A DNA stretch of 64,000 bases from assembly GCA_019752635.1 (NCBI GenBank), contig JAIELX010000027.1, positions 1-64,000 of the forward strand, in the 5' to 3' direction. Shown here in pieces: positions 1 through 7,977 of this stretch. Within the stretch, counting starts at the first letter, position 1. Every line of letters starts with the position of its first letter. Made by a program: the position numbers and the translations under genes. A model generated the notes under the pieces. The model searched no databases, had not been told where the DNA came from, and saw only the letters and a list, made by a program, of their open reading frames with translations. This stretch comes from Candidatus Obscuribacterales bacterium (GTDB lineage: Bacteria > Cyanobacteriota > Vampirovibrionia > Obscuribacterales > Obscuribacteraceae).

Positions 1-2
1 AT

Positions 3-1295
3 CATCATTGGGATCACTTCGGTCATTGGGGGGGCTACCACGACTGGCACTCGTGGCGTCACTGGGGTGGTTGGGCTCGCCCGTATCACACTTGGTATGG
101 CGGCGGCTGGGGGGGCGGATGGGCCGTTCCTTATTACGCCGGTGGTGGTGGTTTCGTCAATTTGAATTTCACCAACAATCAGCAGGATGGGCGCTCTGTC
201 GATGAACAAGGCAATCAATATCCCGCGCGGCAATATCAGTATCAGCAAAATGTTCAAAACTACAACTATGGTGACGAGCAGTCGCAAGTAGCTGAACAGC
301 AGGGCAATCAGGATGGCGGTGGGGGCGACTCTCAAAAGGCCGAGGGCGATTACCGATTGGGACCGGATACCGACATCTTGCCGGGCGGAAAAATCGCAAT
401 TCAGTTGACCGATCAGGCCTACATGATGCTTACTGCGAACGGCACTCAGATCATGGATCAGGCTTCCGGGAAAGCGATAATGACGTTGGCGAACGATCCT
501 TCAATGGTGTATCACATTGCATCGGAGATCAAACGTCAATCTTTTGGGCTGCAGTCTGCAAGCCAATCTCGTCAATCAAATATGAATTGGTCCGGTAAGC
601 TTGGATTCCAAAATCAAAATCCGGAAGGACAGCAGGAAGTGTCCAACATGCAAGGAACTGTTGCTTTGCTGAATCAGGCGTTGCAATGTCTCGGTTCTGT
701 ACCCGACACGGCTCCGCCGCCTACCGCGCCGCCTGTCGATGGTGCAATAGAAGTCTTCGCCAGTGTTTGGATGACGCCCGATGGAAACTATTTTATTCTG
801 AAGCGACCAAACGGTTCTCTGGCGTACTTGGGAGCGAAGGACTGGTTTAGCGACCGAGGACAGACCAGAATCAAGGGACCGTATCCTGCGCAGTTTAAGA
901 ACGTTGCTGTAGCGTACCTACAGTCCTTGCAAAAGGAAGCAAGCGCGGAGCAATCCAGTTTGCAACAGGATCAACAGGAAGCGCAGGATAGGCTTCAGCA
1001 ACTCCAGCAGAAATTTCAAAATCTTCAAGCGAATGCAGGCGGCGGTGGTTCCGGTGCCAACGTAGCTCTAGGTGGCGCAGGCTCGGGCGGCAATGCCGGT
1101 CGCGCTCAGGTCGGCCGCTTTAACGGTGATGCCGGAATGAATAGCGATGGTACGGTAAATCCCGATGCTTTCCCTCGCATTCGTCAGGCGATTCGACGCA
1201 CCCAAAACCGGCTGGATTCAATTAACAACCAGCTCAATAGCATCCCGCAAGAGCTTACTGCAATTGCTAAAGCGCTTACGGTCTTCCAGTCATAG
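3..1295 (+). CDS. 5'-truncated His/Trp/Gly-rich protein with coiled coil
   Basis: The reading frame is open from the first bases of the window to the stop before 1296, so the true start lies upstream; the first in-frame start codon, a TTG at 162, is probably internal. The first ~55 codons are strikingly rich in His, Trp, Gly and Tyr. A Gln/Asn-rich stretch follows, then two segments that look folded (about 360-700 and 730-920). Next come a Gln-rich predicted coiled coil (about 940-1030), a Gly/Ala linker, and a final helical segment. I recognise no family. His/Trp/Gly-rich N-termini are common in surface or metal-binding proteins, but that role is inference. A FemAB-type gene follows after 8 bases, so the two are probably cotranscribed. 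The missing N-terminus prevents any judgement about a signal peptide. Confidence 0.7.
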   Translation, partial: HHWDHFGHWGGYHDWHSWRHWGGWARPYHTWYGGGWGGGWAVPYYAGGGGFVNLNFTNNQQDGRSVDEQGNQYPARQYQYQQNVQNYNYGDEQSQVAEQQGNQDGGGGDSQKAEGDYRLGPDTDILPGGKIAIQLTDQAYMMLTANGTQIMDQASGKAIMTLANDPSMVYHIASEIKRQSFGLQSASQSRQSNMNWSGKLGFQNQNPEGQQEVSNMQGTVALLNQALQCLGSVPDTAPPPTAPPVDGAIEVFASVWMTPDGNYFILKRPNGSLAYLGAKDWFSDRGQTRIKGPYPAQFKNVAVAYLQSLQKEASAEQSSLQQDQQEAQDRLQQLQQKFQNLQANAGGGGSGANVALGGAGSGGNAGRAQVGRFNGDAGMNSDGTVNPDAFPRIRQAIRRTQNRLDSINNQLNSIPQELTAIAKALTVFQS

Positions 1296-1303
1296 GTGTT
1301 TCA

Positions 1304-2434
1304 ATGCTTGCTGTTAACTTTGTGAGCAATATAGATCCTTCTTCCGCCGTGGCGCGGGAGTGGGATCTACTGGTCCGGAGAAACAGCGCTGCGGGTTTTA
1401 TGCAGAGCGTTGCCTGGGCGCAATTTAAGCTACGTCAGGGACTGCAAAATGTGCTGGTCACCGTTAGCGATGACAATGCTATTGTCGGTGGTGCCATGTT
1501 GTACACGCCCTCCAGGGCCCGAGGATCATCTTTGTTGATTGCTCCTGAAGGACCGGTTCTTCCCTGGCACAATCGTGCTCAGGCTGAAGAAATATTGGAA
1601 TTGATTTTGAGAGAGTGCGAAAGGCAGTCGAGTTCACTGCGTGCAATGGCTGTGCGAATGGAGCCACGCGTAGCTGCCGTAAATTTGTTGCTGCAATCGA
1701 GTATGTTTCGGGCTCCAACCGATTTGATTCCTCGTGAGACACTTTATCTAGATCTTGCAAAATCGCCTCAGGATATTCTCGCTGCAATGAAGGCGAAGGG
1801 GCGCTACAACATAGCACTGTCTGATCGGCGGGGTGTGAAAATTGTAGAGCAGTCGGACGTGTCGGCCGCACGAAAATTTTATAGCGTAATGACAGAGTCG
1901 TCCAAGCGAGATCAATACTCGCTTGAGCCATTTTCGTTTTTTGAAGCACTTCTGGAAACGCTCGCGCCGCACACTGCTAGAGTCTTTTTTGCTGAGCATG
2001 ATCATGATGTTCTCGGAGCACTACTTCTGATCACCTACGGCGAACGCGCCACCTACTTGTACGGTGGAATTACTAATAAGAAGCGAAACACAATGGCTGG
2101 TTATGCTTTGCAGTGGCATGCCATCTGTGCGGCCCGGGATGCTGGATGTAGCATCTATGACTTTTATGGATACGATCAATTTCAAGCGCCGGGTAATCTC
2201 TACGCACAGTTCTCGCAGTTCAAAAGTAAGTTTGGCGGGCATCCCGTTCGCTTCGTCGGGGGACATGAATATTACTTCCTCGACAGGCTTGCCGATACTG
2301 TCATTGCGGCGCTCAGGGAAGTGCCGCATGTGGACACCACTGCCGGCGCAGGATCGGGTGCGGAGCCGGGAACAGTTCTCTCAAGCGGACATTCGAGGTT
2401 AAGTTGTCTATCATTGGTATCGGACAACCATTAG
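1304..2434 (+). CDS. FemAB/FemX-type peptidyltransferase (GNAT fold)
   Basis: About 376 residues with the two-lobed layout of the Fem family. An N-terminal lobe carries a start like SxxGxFMQSxxWAQFK. A second lobe carries KGRYNIALSDRRGVKI, the YLYGG motif, the AGYALQWHAICAARDAGCSIYDFYG stretch (in part), and a C-terminal FKSKFGG motif. Fem proteins use aminoacyl-tRNA to add residues to the peptidoglycan precursor or, in some relatives, to other acceptors. The acceptor cannot be read here. The helical arm of Staphylococcus FemA is not obvious, which is usual for FemX-like homologues. The gene follows the preceding one by 8 bases, suggesting an operon. The fold assignment is fairly sure; the substrate is unknown. 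Confidence 0.8.
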   Translation: MLAVNFVSNIDPSSAVAREWDLLVRRNSAAGFMQSVAWAQFKLRQGLQNVLVTVSDDNAIVGGAMLYTPSRARGSSLLIAPEGPVLPWHNRAQAEEILELILRECERQSSSLRAMAVRMEPRVAAVNLLLQSSMFRAPTDLIPRETLYLDLAKSPQDILAAMKAKGRYNIALSDRRGVKIVEQSDVSAARKFYSVMTESSKRDQYSLEPFSFFEALLETLAPHTARVFFAEHDHDVLGALLLITYGERATYLYGGITNKKRNTMAGYALQWHAICAARDAGCSIYDFYGYDQFQAPGNLYAQFSQFKSKFGGHPVRFVGGHEYYFLDRLADTVIAALREVPHVDTTAGAGSGAEPGTVLSSGHSRLSCLSLVSDNH

Positions 2435-2459
2435 TCTTATAATTGTGGCGAGGAAAAGA

Positions 2460-2888
2460 ATGCATCCACTTACATCGCAAAAGCTAGATGGCCCGGCCGT
2501 GCCGACCGCAGCGACGGAGTCGCCTGAGGGAAGCAACGACTGTCCTTATGAGGCGAGTGGGCGCCATGCGCTTGCGACTTTTGAGAACTGCACTCAATCC
2601 CTGCTGACCGATGAGGCCCGCCTATGCGCAATTGTTCGAGACGCCGCCACCGCTTCTGGTGCTACAGTGCTTCAGATTGCTTCGCACAGCTTCGATCCCC
2701 CGGGGGTAACGGTTGTGGCTGTTTTGGCGGAAAGTCACGCTAGTCTACACACTTATCCGCATGCCGGGATTGTGTTTTGGGACTGTTTCACTTGCGGCAC
2801 CGCGTGTGATCCTTCGCGCAGTGTCGAATTCCTGACTGAAGTATTGCAACCGTCAGCGGTGCGCGCGCAGGTCGTCGAACGAAGCTAA
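2460..2888 (+). CDS. speD: S-adenosylmethionine decarboxylase proenzyme
   Basis: This enzyme makes decarboxylated AdoMet, the aminopropyl donor for spermidine. The pyruvoyl enzyme arises by self-cleavage between Glu91 and Ser92 in the motif ESHASLHTYP; His97 and the Cys of FTCG (Cys112) are the usual processing and catalytic residues. At 142 residues it is slightly longer than the typical 120-130 because of an N-terminal extension of about 35 residues. I prefer the ATG at 2460, preceded by AGGA five bases upstream, over the GTG at 2445, which lacks a ribosome-binding site. It converges with the hypothetical gene on the other strand, overlapping by four bases. No speE is visible in the window, so the aminopropyltransferase must be elsewhere. 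Confidence 0.88.
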   Translation: MHPLTSQKLDGPAVPTAATESPEGSNDCPYEASGRHALATFENCTQSLLTDEARLCAIVRDAATASGATVLQIASHSFDPPGVTVVAVLAESHASLHTYPHAGIVFWDCFTCGTACDPSRSVEFLTEVLQPSAVRAQVVERS

Positions 2889-3691
2889 GGTGTGAAGTCC
2901 AGGTTCTCGCTATTGGGCGCCATCCACAGCAGCACGTTATGCAGGGTGCTTAGTTTTGCTCCGCATCGAGCGAGGCATCCTACTAGCTCGTAGTCTCGTT
3001 TGAGCGTGGCGTCGACGATGACTTTGTCGTTGGAGGCAGACCGCAGACCAATGTATTTGATCATGTCGTTCAGTCCCGGAATCTCGGGGACGTCTGAGAC
3101 ATCGGCTGGTTCCAGCTTGTGCGAACTTGGTTCGGACAGATAGTGTTTTGCTTGTTCGAACCTTTGTTGCATGGTCAATAAGCCTGTTAGTTCTTTCGCC
3201 GACGCTGCTATTTCCGTCAAGCTCTTGTTCGAAAAAGCACTCTGCCCGGCGGCGATGCATCGGTTGATGCTGTCCTGGACTAAACTTTCAAGGTTTTGCA
3301 CAGTACTGGCGATTAGATTGTCGACGATTTCTTCCGTTGAGTCGAAGCACGCTTCATTGATTGCTTGCTCGGGGACCGCAGGTGATGCGGTAGAGAGCAG
3401 CGTTTCCACTCGGTTTTCCAGACTCTGTAGTGTCGGGGCGCCGGGCACAGGTGCCGGGGGAAGGGCTAGGGGCACTATGGTTTTGTTCAACTGTCCTCCG
3501 GCTAATGACTTAGCCCACTCGATGTCTGAATTAGGGCGGCGGTTCCAATACTCGTCGATTATCTTTTGATCTAGTACCGACCGTTGCTCAGTGGATTTCT
3601 TCTTTGGTGACTTTGCTGGCGGGGGCGCCGTCTCGGGCGGCGGGCTAGACGCCGCTGCTGCACTCTGATCGGGAGCAATGTCAGACCGCAT
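2885..3691 (-). CDS. hypothetical protein, Pro-rich N-terminus, helical C-terminus
   Basis: 268 residues. The first ~35 are Ser/Ala/Pro/Lys-rich and probably disordered, with no signal peptide. The rest is predicted helical. A Cys-containing C-terminal segment (ELVGCLARCGAKLSTLHNVL) looks like a small helical bundle. The ATG at 3691 has AGAGGT five bases upstream, a good ribosome-binding site. The 3' end overlaps speD by four bases, tail to tail. I recognise no family. Its composition resembles other cytosolic Pro-rich hypotheticals in this window (25547-26359, 35957-36775), suggesting a lineage-specific group. Confidence 0.7.
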   Translation of the reverse strand: MRSDIAPDQSAAAASSPPPETAPPPAKSPKKKSTEQRSVLDQKIIDEYWNRRPNSDIEWAKSLAGGQLNKTIVPLALPPAPVPGAPTLQSLENRVETLLSTASPAVPEQAINEACFDSTEEIVDNLIASTVQNLESLVQDSINRCIAAGQSAFSNKSLTEIAASAKELTGLLTMQQRFEQAKHYLSEPSSHKLEPADVSDVPEIPGLNDMIKYIGLRSASNDKVIVDATLKRDYELVGCLARCGAKLSTLHNVLLWMAPNSENLDFTP

Positions 3692-3727
3692 GAGATACCT
3701 CTGGGCAGTAAAGAAACAGAACGCAAG

Positions 3728-3991
3728 TCAAGTGATTAGACCGGATTCAACATTTAGTATGCCACCACATACGAGACTGTCAAGACTATGCACTGCAATT
3801 GGTGCCATCGACTTTTGTGTCGGCTGAGTTTTGATCGCGCCGTACGCACCCGGGATTCCTAGCAGGACGATGTGGACTAGTGCTCGCAAGTACACTGCCG
3901 ACTCACTTTCGGGTCGTTCGAGAACTGCTCGGATCATCGATGTTAGGTTCGCTGGATGGAGTGTTCGCATTCGGAGCTGACGGCGATGCAT
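3728..3991 (-). CDS. possible small protein, weakly supported
   Basis: An 87-codon frame fills the gap between two leftward genes. The middle part (an internal Met start, then LERPESESAVYLRALVHIVL) looks plausibly helical. No ribosome-binding site precedes the first ATG, and no family is recognised. The opposite strand also has open frames here, so this may be chance. If it is not a gene, 3692-4061 is simply untranslated sequence with nothing else I can identify. Confidence 0.22.
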   Translation of the reverse strand: MHRRQLRMRTLHPANLTSMIRAVLERPESESAVYLRALVHIVLLGIPGAYGAIKTQPTQKSMAPIAVHSLDSLVCGGILNVESGLIT

Positions 3992-4061
3992 CGAGAGTGG
4001 CTGACATTACTTGATGCGCGAATCTCAGGTCGGAAACTCCAAACTCAAATGATTTTGTGTG

Positions 4062-4592
4062 TTAACGATCGCCAGATAGAATTGCGATTTCTTGCAGTGT
4101 TTCGCGGACACTCTTCTCTGCGGCGGCACGAGCAATTTTTTGCCAGAACGGAATCCGTATTCCCGGATCGACGGTACTGGTTAGAGCCAGAATTGTGGAA
4201 ACTCCATCCGCTGCGAGGCGCAATTGATAACATCCTTGGAACTCGCGAAAGTGGTTTGAGTTCAGCATGTGGTATTCAATTCGATTCGCCGCTCGCTGTT
4301 CGTCTTCTTCGTAGGTGCAATCAATATCGCCCACAATCGGCAAGGCTGGAAATCTTTCGTGGACCACCGCCTCGTTGTTCGTGTAGGACATTTCCTTTCG
4401 GTTTGTGCTGCTATTGCGGCGTGTTTGGATTGCTTGCCATACTTTTGCCATCGGGGCATGAATAAGCAGTTCTTTTGTGACTGACGGCAGGTTTTGTGGT
4501 TCGGCGGAATCTGCTGCGCAGGCGTAATCGGTAATTGTTGAAGACAAAATCAGAAAGAGAATTGCCGGAGCTAACGCTTTTGTTTGGTTCAT
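4062..4592 (-). CDS. secreted SRPBCC/START-like protein
   Basis: About 176 residues. The ATG at 4592 is chosen because GGAGG lies five bases upstream. The N-terminus is a signal peptide: a short polar start with one Lys, then a hydrophobic ILFLILSS core and a likely cleavage near ACAADS. The mature part opens with a beta strand and KELLIHAPMAKVWQAIQ, the typical start of SRPBCC-fold (polyketide cyclase/START-like) proteins. It continues with alternating strands and ends in a long helix (IARAAAEKSVRETLQEIAIL), also typical. Such proteins bind hydrophobic ligands; the ligand here is unknown. The C-terminal helix and N-terminal motif make the fold assignment reasonable. Confidence 0.72.
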   Translation of the reverse strand: MNQTKALAPAILFLILSSTITDYACAADSAEPQNLPSVTKELLIHAPMAKVWQAIQTRRNSSTNRKEMSYTNNEAVVHERFPALPIVGDIDCTYEEDEQRAANRIEYHMLNSNHFREFQGCYQLRLAADGVSTILALTSTVDPGIRIPFWQKIARAAAEKSVRETLQEIAILSGDR

Positions 4593-4875
4593 GGAGACCT
4601 CCGGTGGCGGTCGCAACACGCCGCCTCACCTCGATACTATCAATGTTAGGAGAAAAATGTGGGGAGGGGGTGAGCTGTTGTCGGATTTTGTCCCGAGTGA
4701 GACTTCAGAGCAAGAGACGCCGGGCGTTGTCGATATAAGTCGGGATTGGCCCGATCGAAGTGCTCTGCACGGTGCTACAAGTGTTTCCGGGTTTATGAAA
4801 AATCTATTGGATTTCAGGTGATAAACGCGGTTTAAGGTTGTACAATGGTCGGGCGAACATTGGAGGACATTAATA

Positions 4876-5919
4876 GTGGTCATTCGCGACCCCTCCAAAA
4901 TCTCGAAAACTTTGCCGGAAGCTAGTGAAGATAAGCTTTCTCCTGGAGTGATCGCGGCGTATATTGCTTGCATCTTGATCTGGGGCACAACTTGGAACGC
5001 AGTCAGGCTATGTGTTTTGCCTGGCGGCTTCGAGCCCTATTCAGCTGCGGCTGCTCGTTTTGCATTTGCTGCCGCTTTTCTTGCCGGTATGTGGATGCTA
5101 GGCATTCTGAAAGCCAAACCCACTACGTTGTCGGCTACGCTCTGGATTTCGTTTACTGGATTTCTCGGTGTTCTGAGTTTGGCGTTAGTCTATACCGCGC
5201 ATCAATGGGTGTCCGGGGGGCTAGCCGCCATCCTTGCGACAACGTCACCTTTGATGATGGCGTTGCTGGCTACTGCGACGCGAGCGGAAAAAGTCTCGTT
5301 CAATTCGCTGGTAGGCGCATTTGTTTCGGTTTGCGGAATCGCAATTTTGTTCGGCGACCGATTGCACATTTCGAACGATCAGGCTACGGGCGTGATTCTG
5401 GTTCTACTGTCAGTCTTCCTAAACGCTATCAGCGGAGTCATTCTCAAGAAAAAAGCGTCGAATGAAAATCCCTTTGTGTTTGTTGCTTTGTTTGCCGCGA
5501 TTTCGCTGCCGTGTTTTTGTGCGCTGAGCATGGGTTGTGAGAAGGTTGACCTGCAGGCGTTGAGCCCTGTGACCATCGGCGCAGCCGCTTACCTGGGCGT
5601 GATGGGGTCGGTGATTTCTTTTGCGTGCTACTTCTATTTGCTGAAAAGATTGAAGTTGATGACATTGAGTTCGATGGTGTTCTTTCCTCCTATCATTGCT
5701 TTGATAGTCGACTCATTTATCGAGAAGTCCGTGACCCTTACAGGAGCTAGCTATGCCGGTATCGGCGTCATAATGACCGGTGTTGCCATCGGCGTTGTGC
5801 TGAAACCTTTGCAGGATCGCTTACTAAGGCGTCGCGCGCTATCGCTTACCGCGTTGCACGATCATGTGGTGAAACCTGACGGTCCTCGCGAACTTAGCTG
5901 CGAAGCGTGCAGCAAATAA
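4876..5919 (+). CDS. DMT-superfamily (EamA) transporter
   Basis: 347 residues with ten hydrophobic segments arranged as two EamA halves (about residues 27-160 and 170-315). The N-terminal half carries IWGTTWNAVRL, close to the usual WGSxF motif. The second half ends with SVISFACYFYLLKRL and a glycine-rich last helix. A charged cytosolic tail of about 35 residues follows. Members export metabolites, amino acids or drugs; the substrate cannot be predicted. The start is GTG at 4876, with GGAGG nine bases upstream. A TACAAT at 4841-4846 could be its -10 box. A structured non-coding segment follows the gene. Confidence 0.85.
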   Translation: MVIRDPSKISKTLPEASEDKLSPGVIAAYIACILIWGTTWNAVRLCVLPGGFEPYSAAAARFAFAAAFLAGMWMLGILKAKPTTLSATLWISFTGFLGVLSLALVYTAHQWVSGGLAAILATTSPLMMALLATATRAEKVSFNSLVGAFVSVCGIAILFGDRLHISNDQATGVILVLLSVFLNAISGVILKKKASNENPFVFVALFAAISLPCFCALSMGCEKVDLQALSPVTIGAAAYLGVMGSVISFACYFYLLKRLKLMTLSSMVFFPPIIALIVDSFIEKSVTLTGASYAGIGVIMTGVAIGVVLKPLQDRLLRRRALSLTALHDHVVKPDGPRELSCEACSK

Positions 5920-5935
5920 TTTGCTGTGAACCTTA

Positions 5936-6051
5936 CCCCTCCTCGCTCCCGGGAGCCAGACCGTTAGCGTTGGACGACAACGCTACAGAGCACTAGCTTG
6001 ATGGTTCCGTTGCTGCTTACCGGCTGGCTCCATTGCATTCTACCTGAGGGG
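5936..6051. other. unassigned nested inverted-repeat structure (RNA candidate)
   Basis: Three perfect helices nest within 116 bases. CCCCTC 5936-5941 pairs with GAGGGG 6046-6051. GGAGCCAG 5952-5959 pairs with CTGGCTCC 6024-6031. TAGCGTTG 5965-5972 pairs with CAACGCTA 5978-5985 around a five-base loop. A second arm (5987-6020) completes what looks like a multibranch junction. It lies between the transporter stop and a TATAAT box, so it could be a 3' UTR element or a separate small RNA on either strand. It does not match the SRP, 6S or tRNA patterns I know. No T-run follows, so it is not a simple terminator. Confidence 0.45.
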
Positions 6052-6079
6052 CAGCGGTCCTAAGCCAATCATAGCAGGC

Positions 6080-6085
6080 TATAAT
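6080..6085 (+). promoter_or_regulatory. -10 box upstream of the Ntn-hydrolase gene
   Basis: A perfect TATAAT lies 35 bases before the ATG at 6121. The -35 region is poor. The predicted leader would be only about 30 bases long. Confidence 0.4.
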
Positions 6086-6120
6086 GGGACGAATCGTCCT
6101 TATCAGTCGCGGGTGCTCAG

Positions 6121-7500
6121 ATGCAACGCCGGTTTCTCAGGCAGAGTCTGCTATGTGTGCTTGGTCTGGCTTCAGCGTTGCCGGCTAACGGCGTGGAGCT
6201 TGTAGGGGCTCCTGTCGCGGAGCCGGTGTCCATCACCGACAAAGGAGACCATTACGCTGTGGTGGTTGACTACGGTGATTCAGATCCGAGAAAAGTCGGT
6301 GAGAGTTACGGACGAGCAATCAACGCGAAGGTGCCCCAATTTGAGTCGCTGTGGGATTCGTATATAAAGGAATACGGGAGTAACTGGTTCGTCTACAAGG
6401 TGGTTCTGCGCCGGGTGCGGCAGATGAGAAAGCAGCTCTCCCCGGAGTATCGAGCGGAGATAGATGGCATTGCCTCGCAGTTGAGTGGTGGTCGCAAGAA
6501 TAGGGCGGGCGATGGAAAAGTTTCGCGAGACGAACTCTACTTGCTGAATGTCATCGCTGATGTTTGTCGTATGAACCAGTGCTGCGCAGTGTCGGTTTTT
6601 GGGGAAAGGTCAAAAGACGGGGAGACCGTGTGTGGGCGAAACCTTGACTGGCCTGACGGCAAGACTCATCAGTTGGCAAAACTGCAGGCTGCGATTACGT
6701 TCAAAAATGGAAACAAAACAGTGGTCAGCATAGCCTGTGTCGGCTTTCAAGGTGTCGCCACCGGATTCAATACCAGAGGCGTGTTTGCAGGAGTGCTTGA
6801 TTCTGGCACTGGCAGCAAGTATACCGCCCGCCATCGGCGGTCCTACCTTTTTGATCTGCGCGAGGCTTTGGAAAAGAGTGATTCTGTGCAGAGCGTCGCT
6901 GATTTCATGTCTGAAAAGAAGCGTAAGTATGCGTTCAATCATCTCGTATTTCTGGCTGACAAGCAAGGTTCTTCTGTATTGGAAAACAATTTCAGCGGTA
7001 AAGGCGAACATCTGAGAAGGGCATTACGGCAATGCGATTCTGAATTGAATCCAGGAATCACTTGGGGACTAAAGGATTCGATTGGTGCCGTTAACTGTTT
7101 CGCTTTGAAGGGAAACTGCGACAATCACATCGACCCCTTGGATTGGTCTGCCTACAAGAAAGGGCGAACTGATCGAGATATTAATACGCCGCGTTGGCGA
7201 AGTTTGAAAGAAAGACTTTCTGCGTGCGGCGATAAGGTTGATGCTGAAGGAGTTAAGTCTATTCTGTCGTTCTATCATCCTGAGAGTAGAGGAAATATCT
7301 ATCGAGGCGATTTGTACAACAGTTACACACTTCAAAGCGTAGTCTTCAAACCTTCTACTCTTGAGCTGGATGTGGGCTTTCGTCCGAAAGATGGACATCT
7401 GCCCCCTAAACCGTTGTTTCAGCGGATGGATACGGAAGTGTTCGCTGGCGTCGCCGCTGGTGCTGCGCCTGCCGATGAGCATCAGGCGCAGCACCACTGA
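6121..7500 (+). CDS. secreted Ntn-hydrolase (C45/acyltransferase- or choloylglycine hydrolase-like)
   Basis: 459 residues with an N-terminal signal peptide (RRFLRQSLLCVLGLASALPA). The motif NQCCAVSVFG (Cys154/Cys155) followed by CGRNLDWPDG (171-180) is the signature of the Ntn-hydrolase families typified by acyl-CoA:6-APA acyltransferase, peptidase C45 and acid ceramidase-like enzymes. A Cys becomes the N-terminal nucleophile after self-cleavage and the RNxDW element shapes the oxyanion site. Upstream helices (YGRAINAKVPQ, EIDGIASQL) match the propeptide region of that family. The expected reaction is hydrolysis or transfer at an amide bond; the substrate is unknown. Which of the two adjacent cysteines acts is not clear from sequence alone. 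The C-terminus ends in a Gly/Ala and His-rich tail. Confidence 0.75.
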   Translation: MQRRFLRQSLLCVLGLASALPANGVELVGAPVAEPVSITDKGDHYAVVVDYGDSDPRKVGESYGRAINAKVPQFESLWDSYIKEYGSNWFVYKVVLRRVRQMRKQLSPEYRAEIDGIASQLSGGRKNRAGDGKVSRDELYLLNVIADVCRMNQCCAVSVFGERSKDGETVCGRNLDWPDGKTHQLAKLQAAITFKNGNKTVVSIACVGFQGVATGFNTRGVFAGVLDSGTGSKYTARHRRSYLFDLREALEKSDSVQSVADFMSEKKRKYAFNHLVFLADKQGSSVLENNFSGKGEHLRRALRQCDSELNPGITWGLKDSIGAVNCFALKGNCDNHIDPLDWSAYKKGRTDRDINTPRWRSLKERLSACGDKVDAEGVKSILSFYHPESRGNIYRGDLYNSYTLQSVVFKPSTLELDVGFRPKDGHLPPKPLFQRMDTEVFAGVAAGAAPADEHQAQHH

Positions 7501-7529
7501 GGAACAACACGAGTTAATCGTTGGTCTTG

Positions 7530-7635
7530 CCCTGTAAGCGGAATCCCGAACTACAGTTGGTGTTCGAATTAAAACAGGGACCGGCGAAAGCCAGCCCCCC
7601 AGCGTCGATACGAAAGTGTCGGCGCTGTTTTTTTT
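7530..7635 (+). ncRNA. structured small-RNA candidate, copy 1
   Basis: A mini-hairpin with a GAAA tetraloop (GGC 7583-7585 with GCC 7590-7592) is followed by six unpaired C (7595-7600). An intrinsic-terminator hairpin comes next: CAGCGTCGA 7600-7608 pairs with TCGGCGCTG 7619-7627, capped by an inner AC-GAAA-GT, then eight T at 7628-7635. CCCTGT 7530-7535 can pair with ACAGGG 7574-7579 to close a 5' domain. The same layout recurs twice downstream. A C-rich single strand next to the terminator is typical of anti-Shine-Dalgarno sRNAs such as RsaE and 6C RNA. Function is inference. Confidence 0.5.
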
Positions 7636-7739
7636 GACGTGGTGTCAATGTGTGCGGACAATTTGTGATGCCGTTTCTCTCGGAACAAGTCGCGCGAAGT
7701 TGTTGTCTAACTATTCAGAGCAAGAGCGAAAGCAAAGGC

Positions 7740-7811
7740 TCGAAAACAAAAGAGACCAGCGAAAGCTGAACTCCCCTGCGCCAGAGCGAAAGTGCTGGCG
7801 CAGGTTCTTTT
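7740..7811 (+). ncRNA. structured small-RNA candidate, copy 2
   Basis: It has the same order of parts as copy 1. TCGAAAACAAAAGAGACC leads into CAGC-GAAA-GCTG (7757-7768), then CTCCCC (7771-7776). A terminator hairpin follows, in which CTGCGCCAG 7776-7784 pairs with CTGGCGCAG 7795-7803, with the loop core CGAAAGTG shared with copy 1, then GTTCTTTT. The stems differ in sequence between copies while pairing is kept, which supports selection on structure. A TCTCT at 7676-7680 may pair with AGAGA at 7751-7755, giving a longer 5' domain. Confidence 0.5.
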
Positions 7812-7902
7812 CGGACTTTTACGGCGGCAATGTCTTATGGTCACCGCGTGGAACATCTCTTGCGTAAGTCTGTCTATTCTAGGAGTAAGAGAAGGGTAAA
7901 AA

Positions 7903-7977
7903 CCTCGAATACAAAAGAAACAGCGGTTGCTGTTTGCCGCACCGGTCAGGATTCCTGTCCGGTGCGGTTCGCTCTTT
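7903..7977 (+). ncRNA. structured small-RNA candidate, copy 3 (divergent)
   Basis: CCTCGAATACAAAAGAAA resembles the leaders of copies 1 and 2. It is followed by ACAGC-GGTT-GCTGT (7920-7933) and a long hairpin in which CCGCACCGG 7937-7945 pairs with CCGGTGCGG 7959-7967, with an inner CAGG/CCTG helix, then TTCGCTCTTTG. The C-rich linker of the other two copies is missing and the tail is only moderately T-rich. The remaining bases to 8225 hold no gene I can support. Confidence 0.4.

Noticed and set aside
3956-4465. 169-codon + strand frame opposite the SRPBCC-like gene
   Set aside because: It is antisense to a gene with signal peptide, good ribosome-binding site and a recognisable fold.
7616-7867. 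Open frame of 83 codons within the small-RNA array
   Set aside because: No ribosome-binding site and unlikely residue composition; it runs through the T-tail of copy 1 and the hairpins of copy 2, so RNA structure explains the conservation better.
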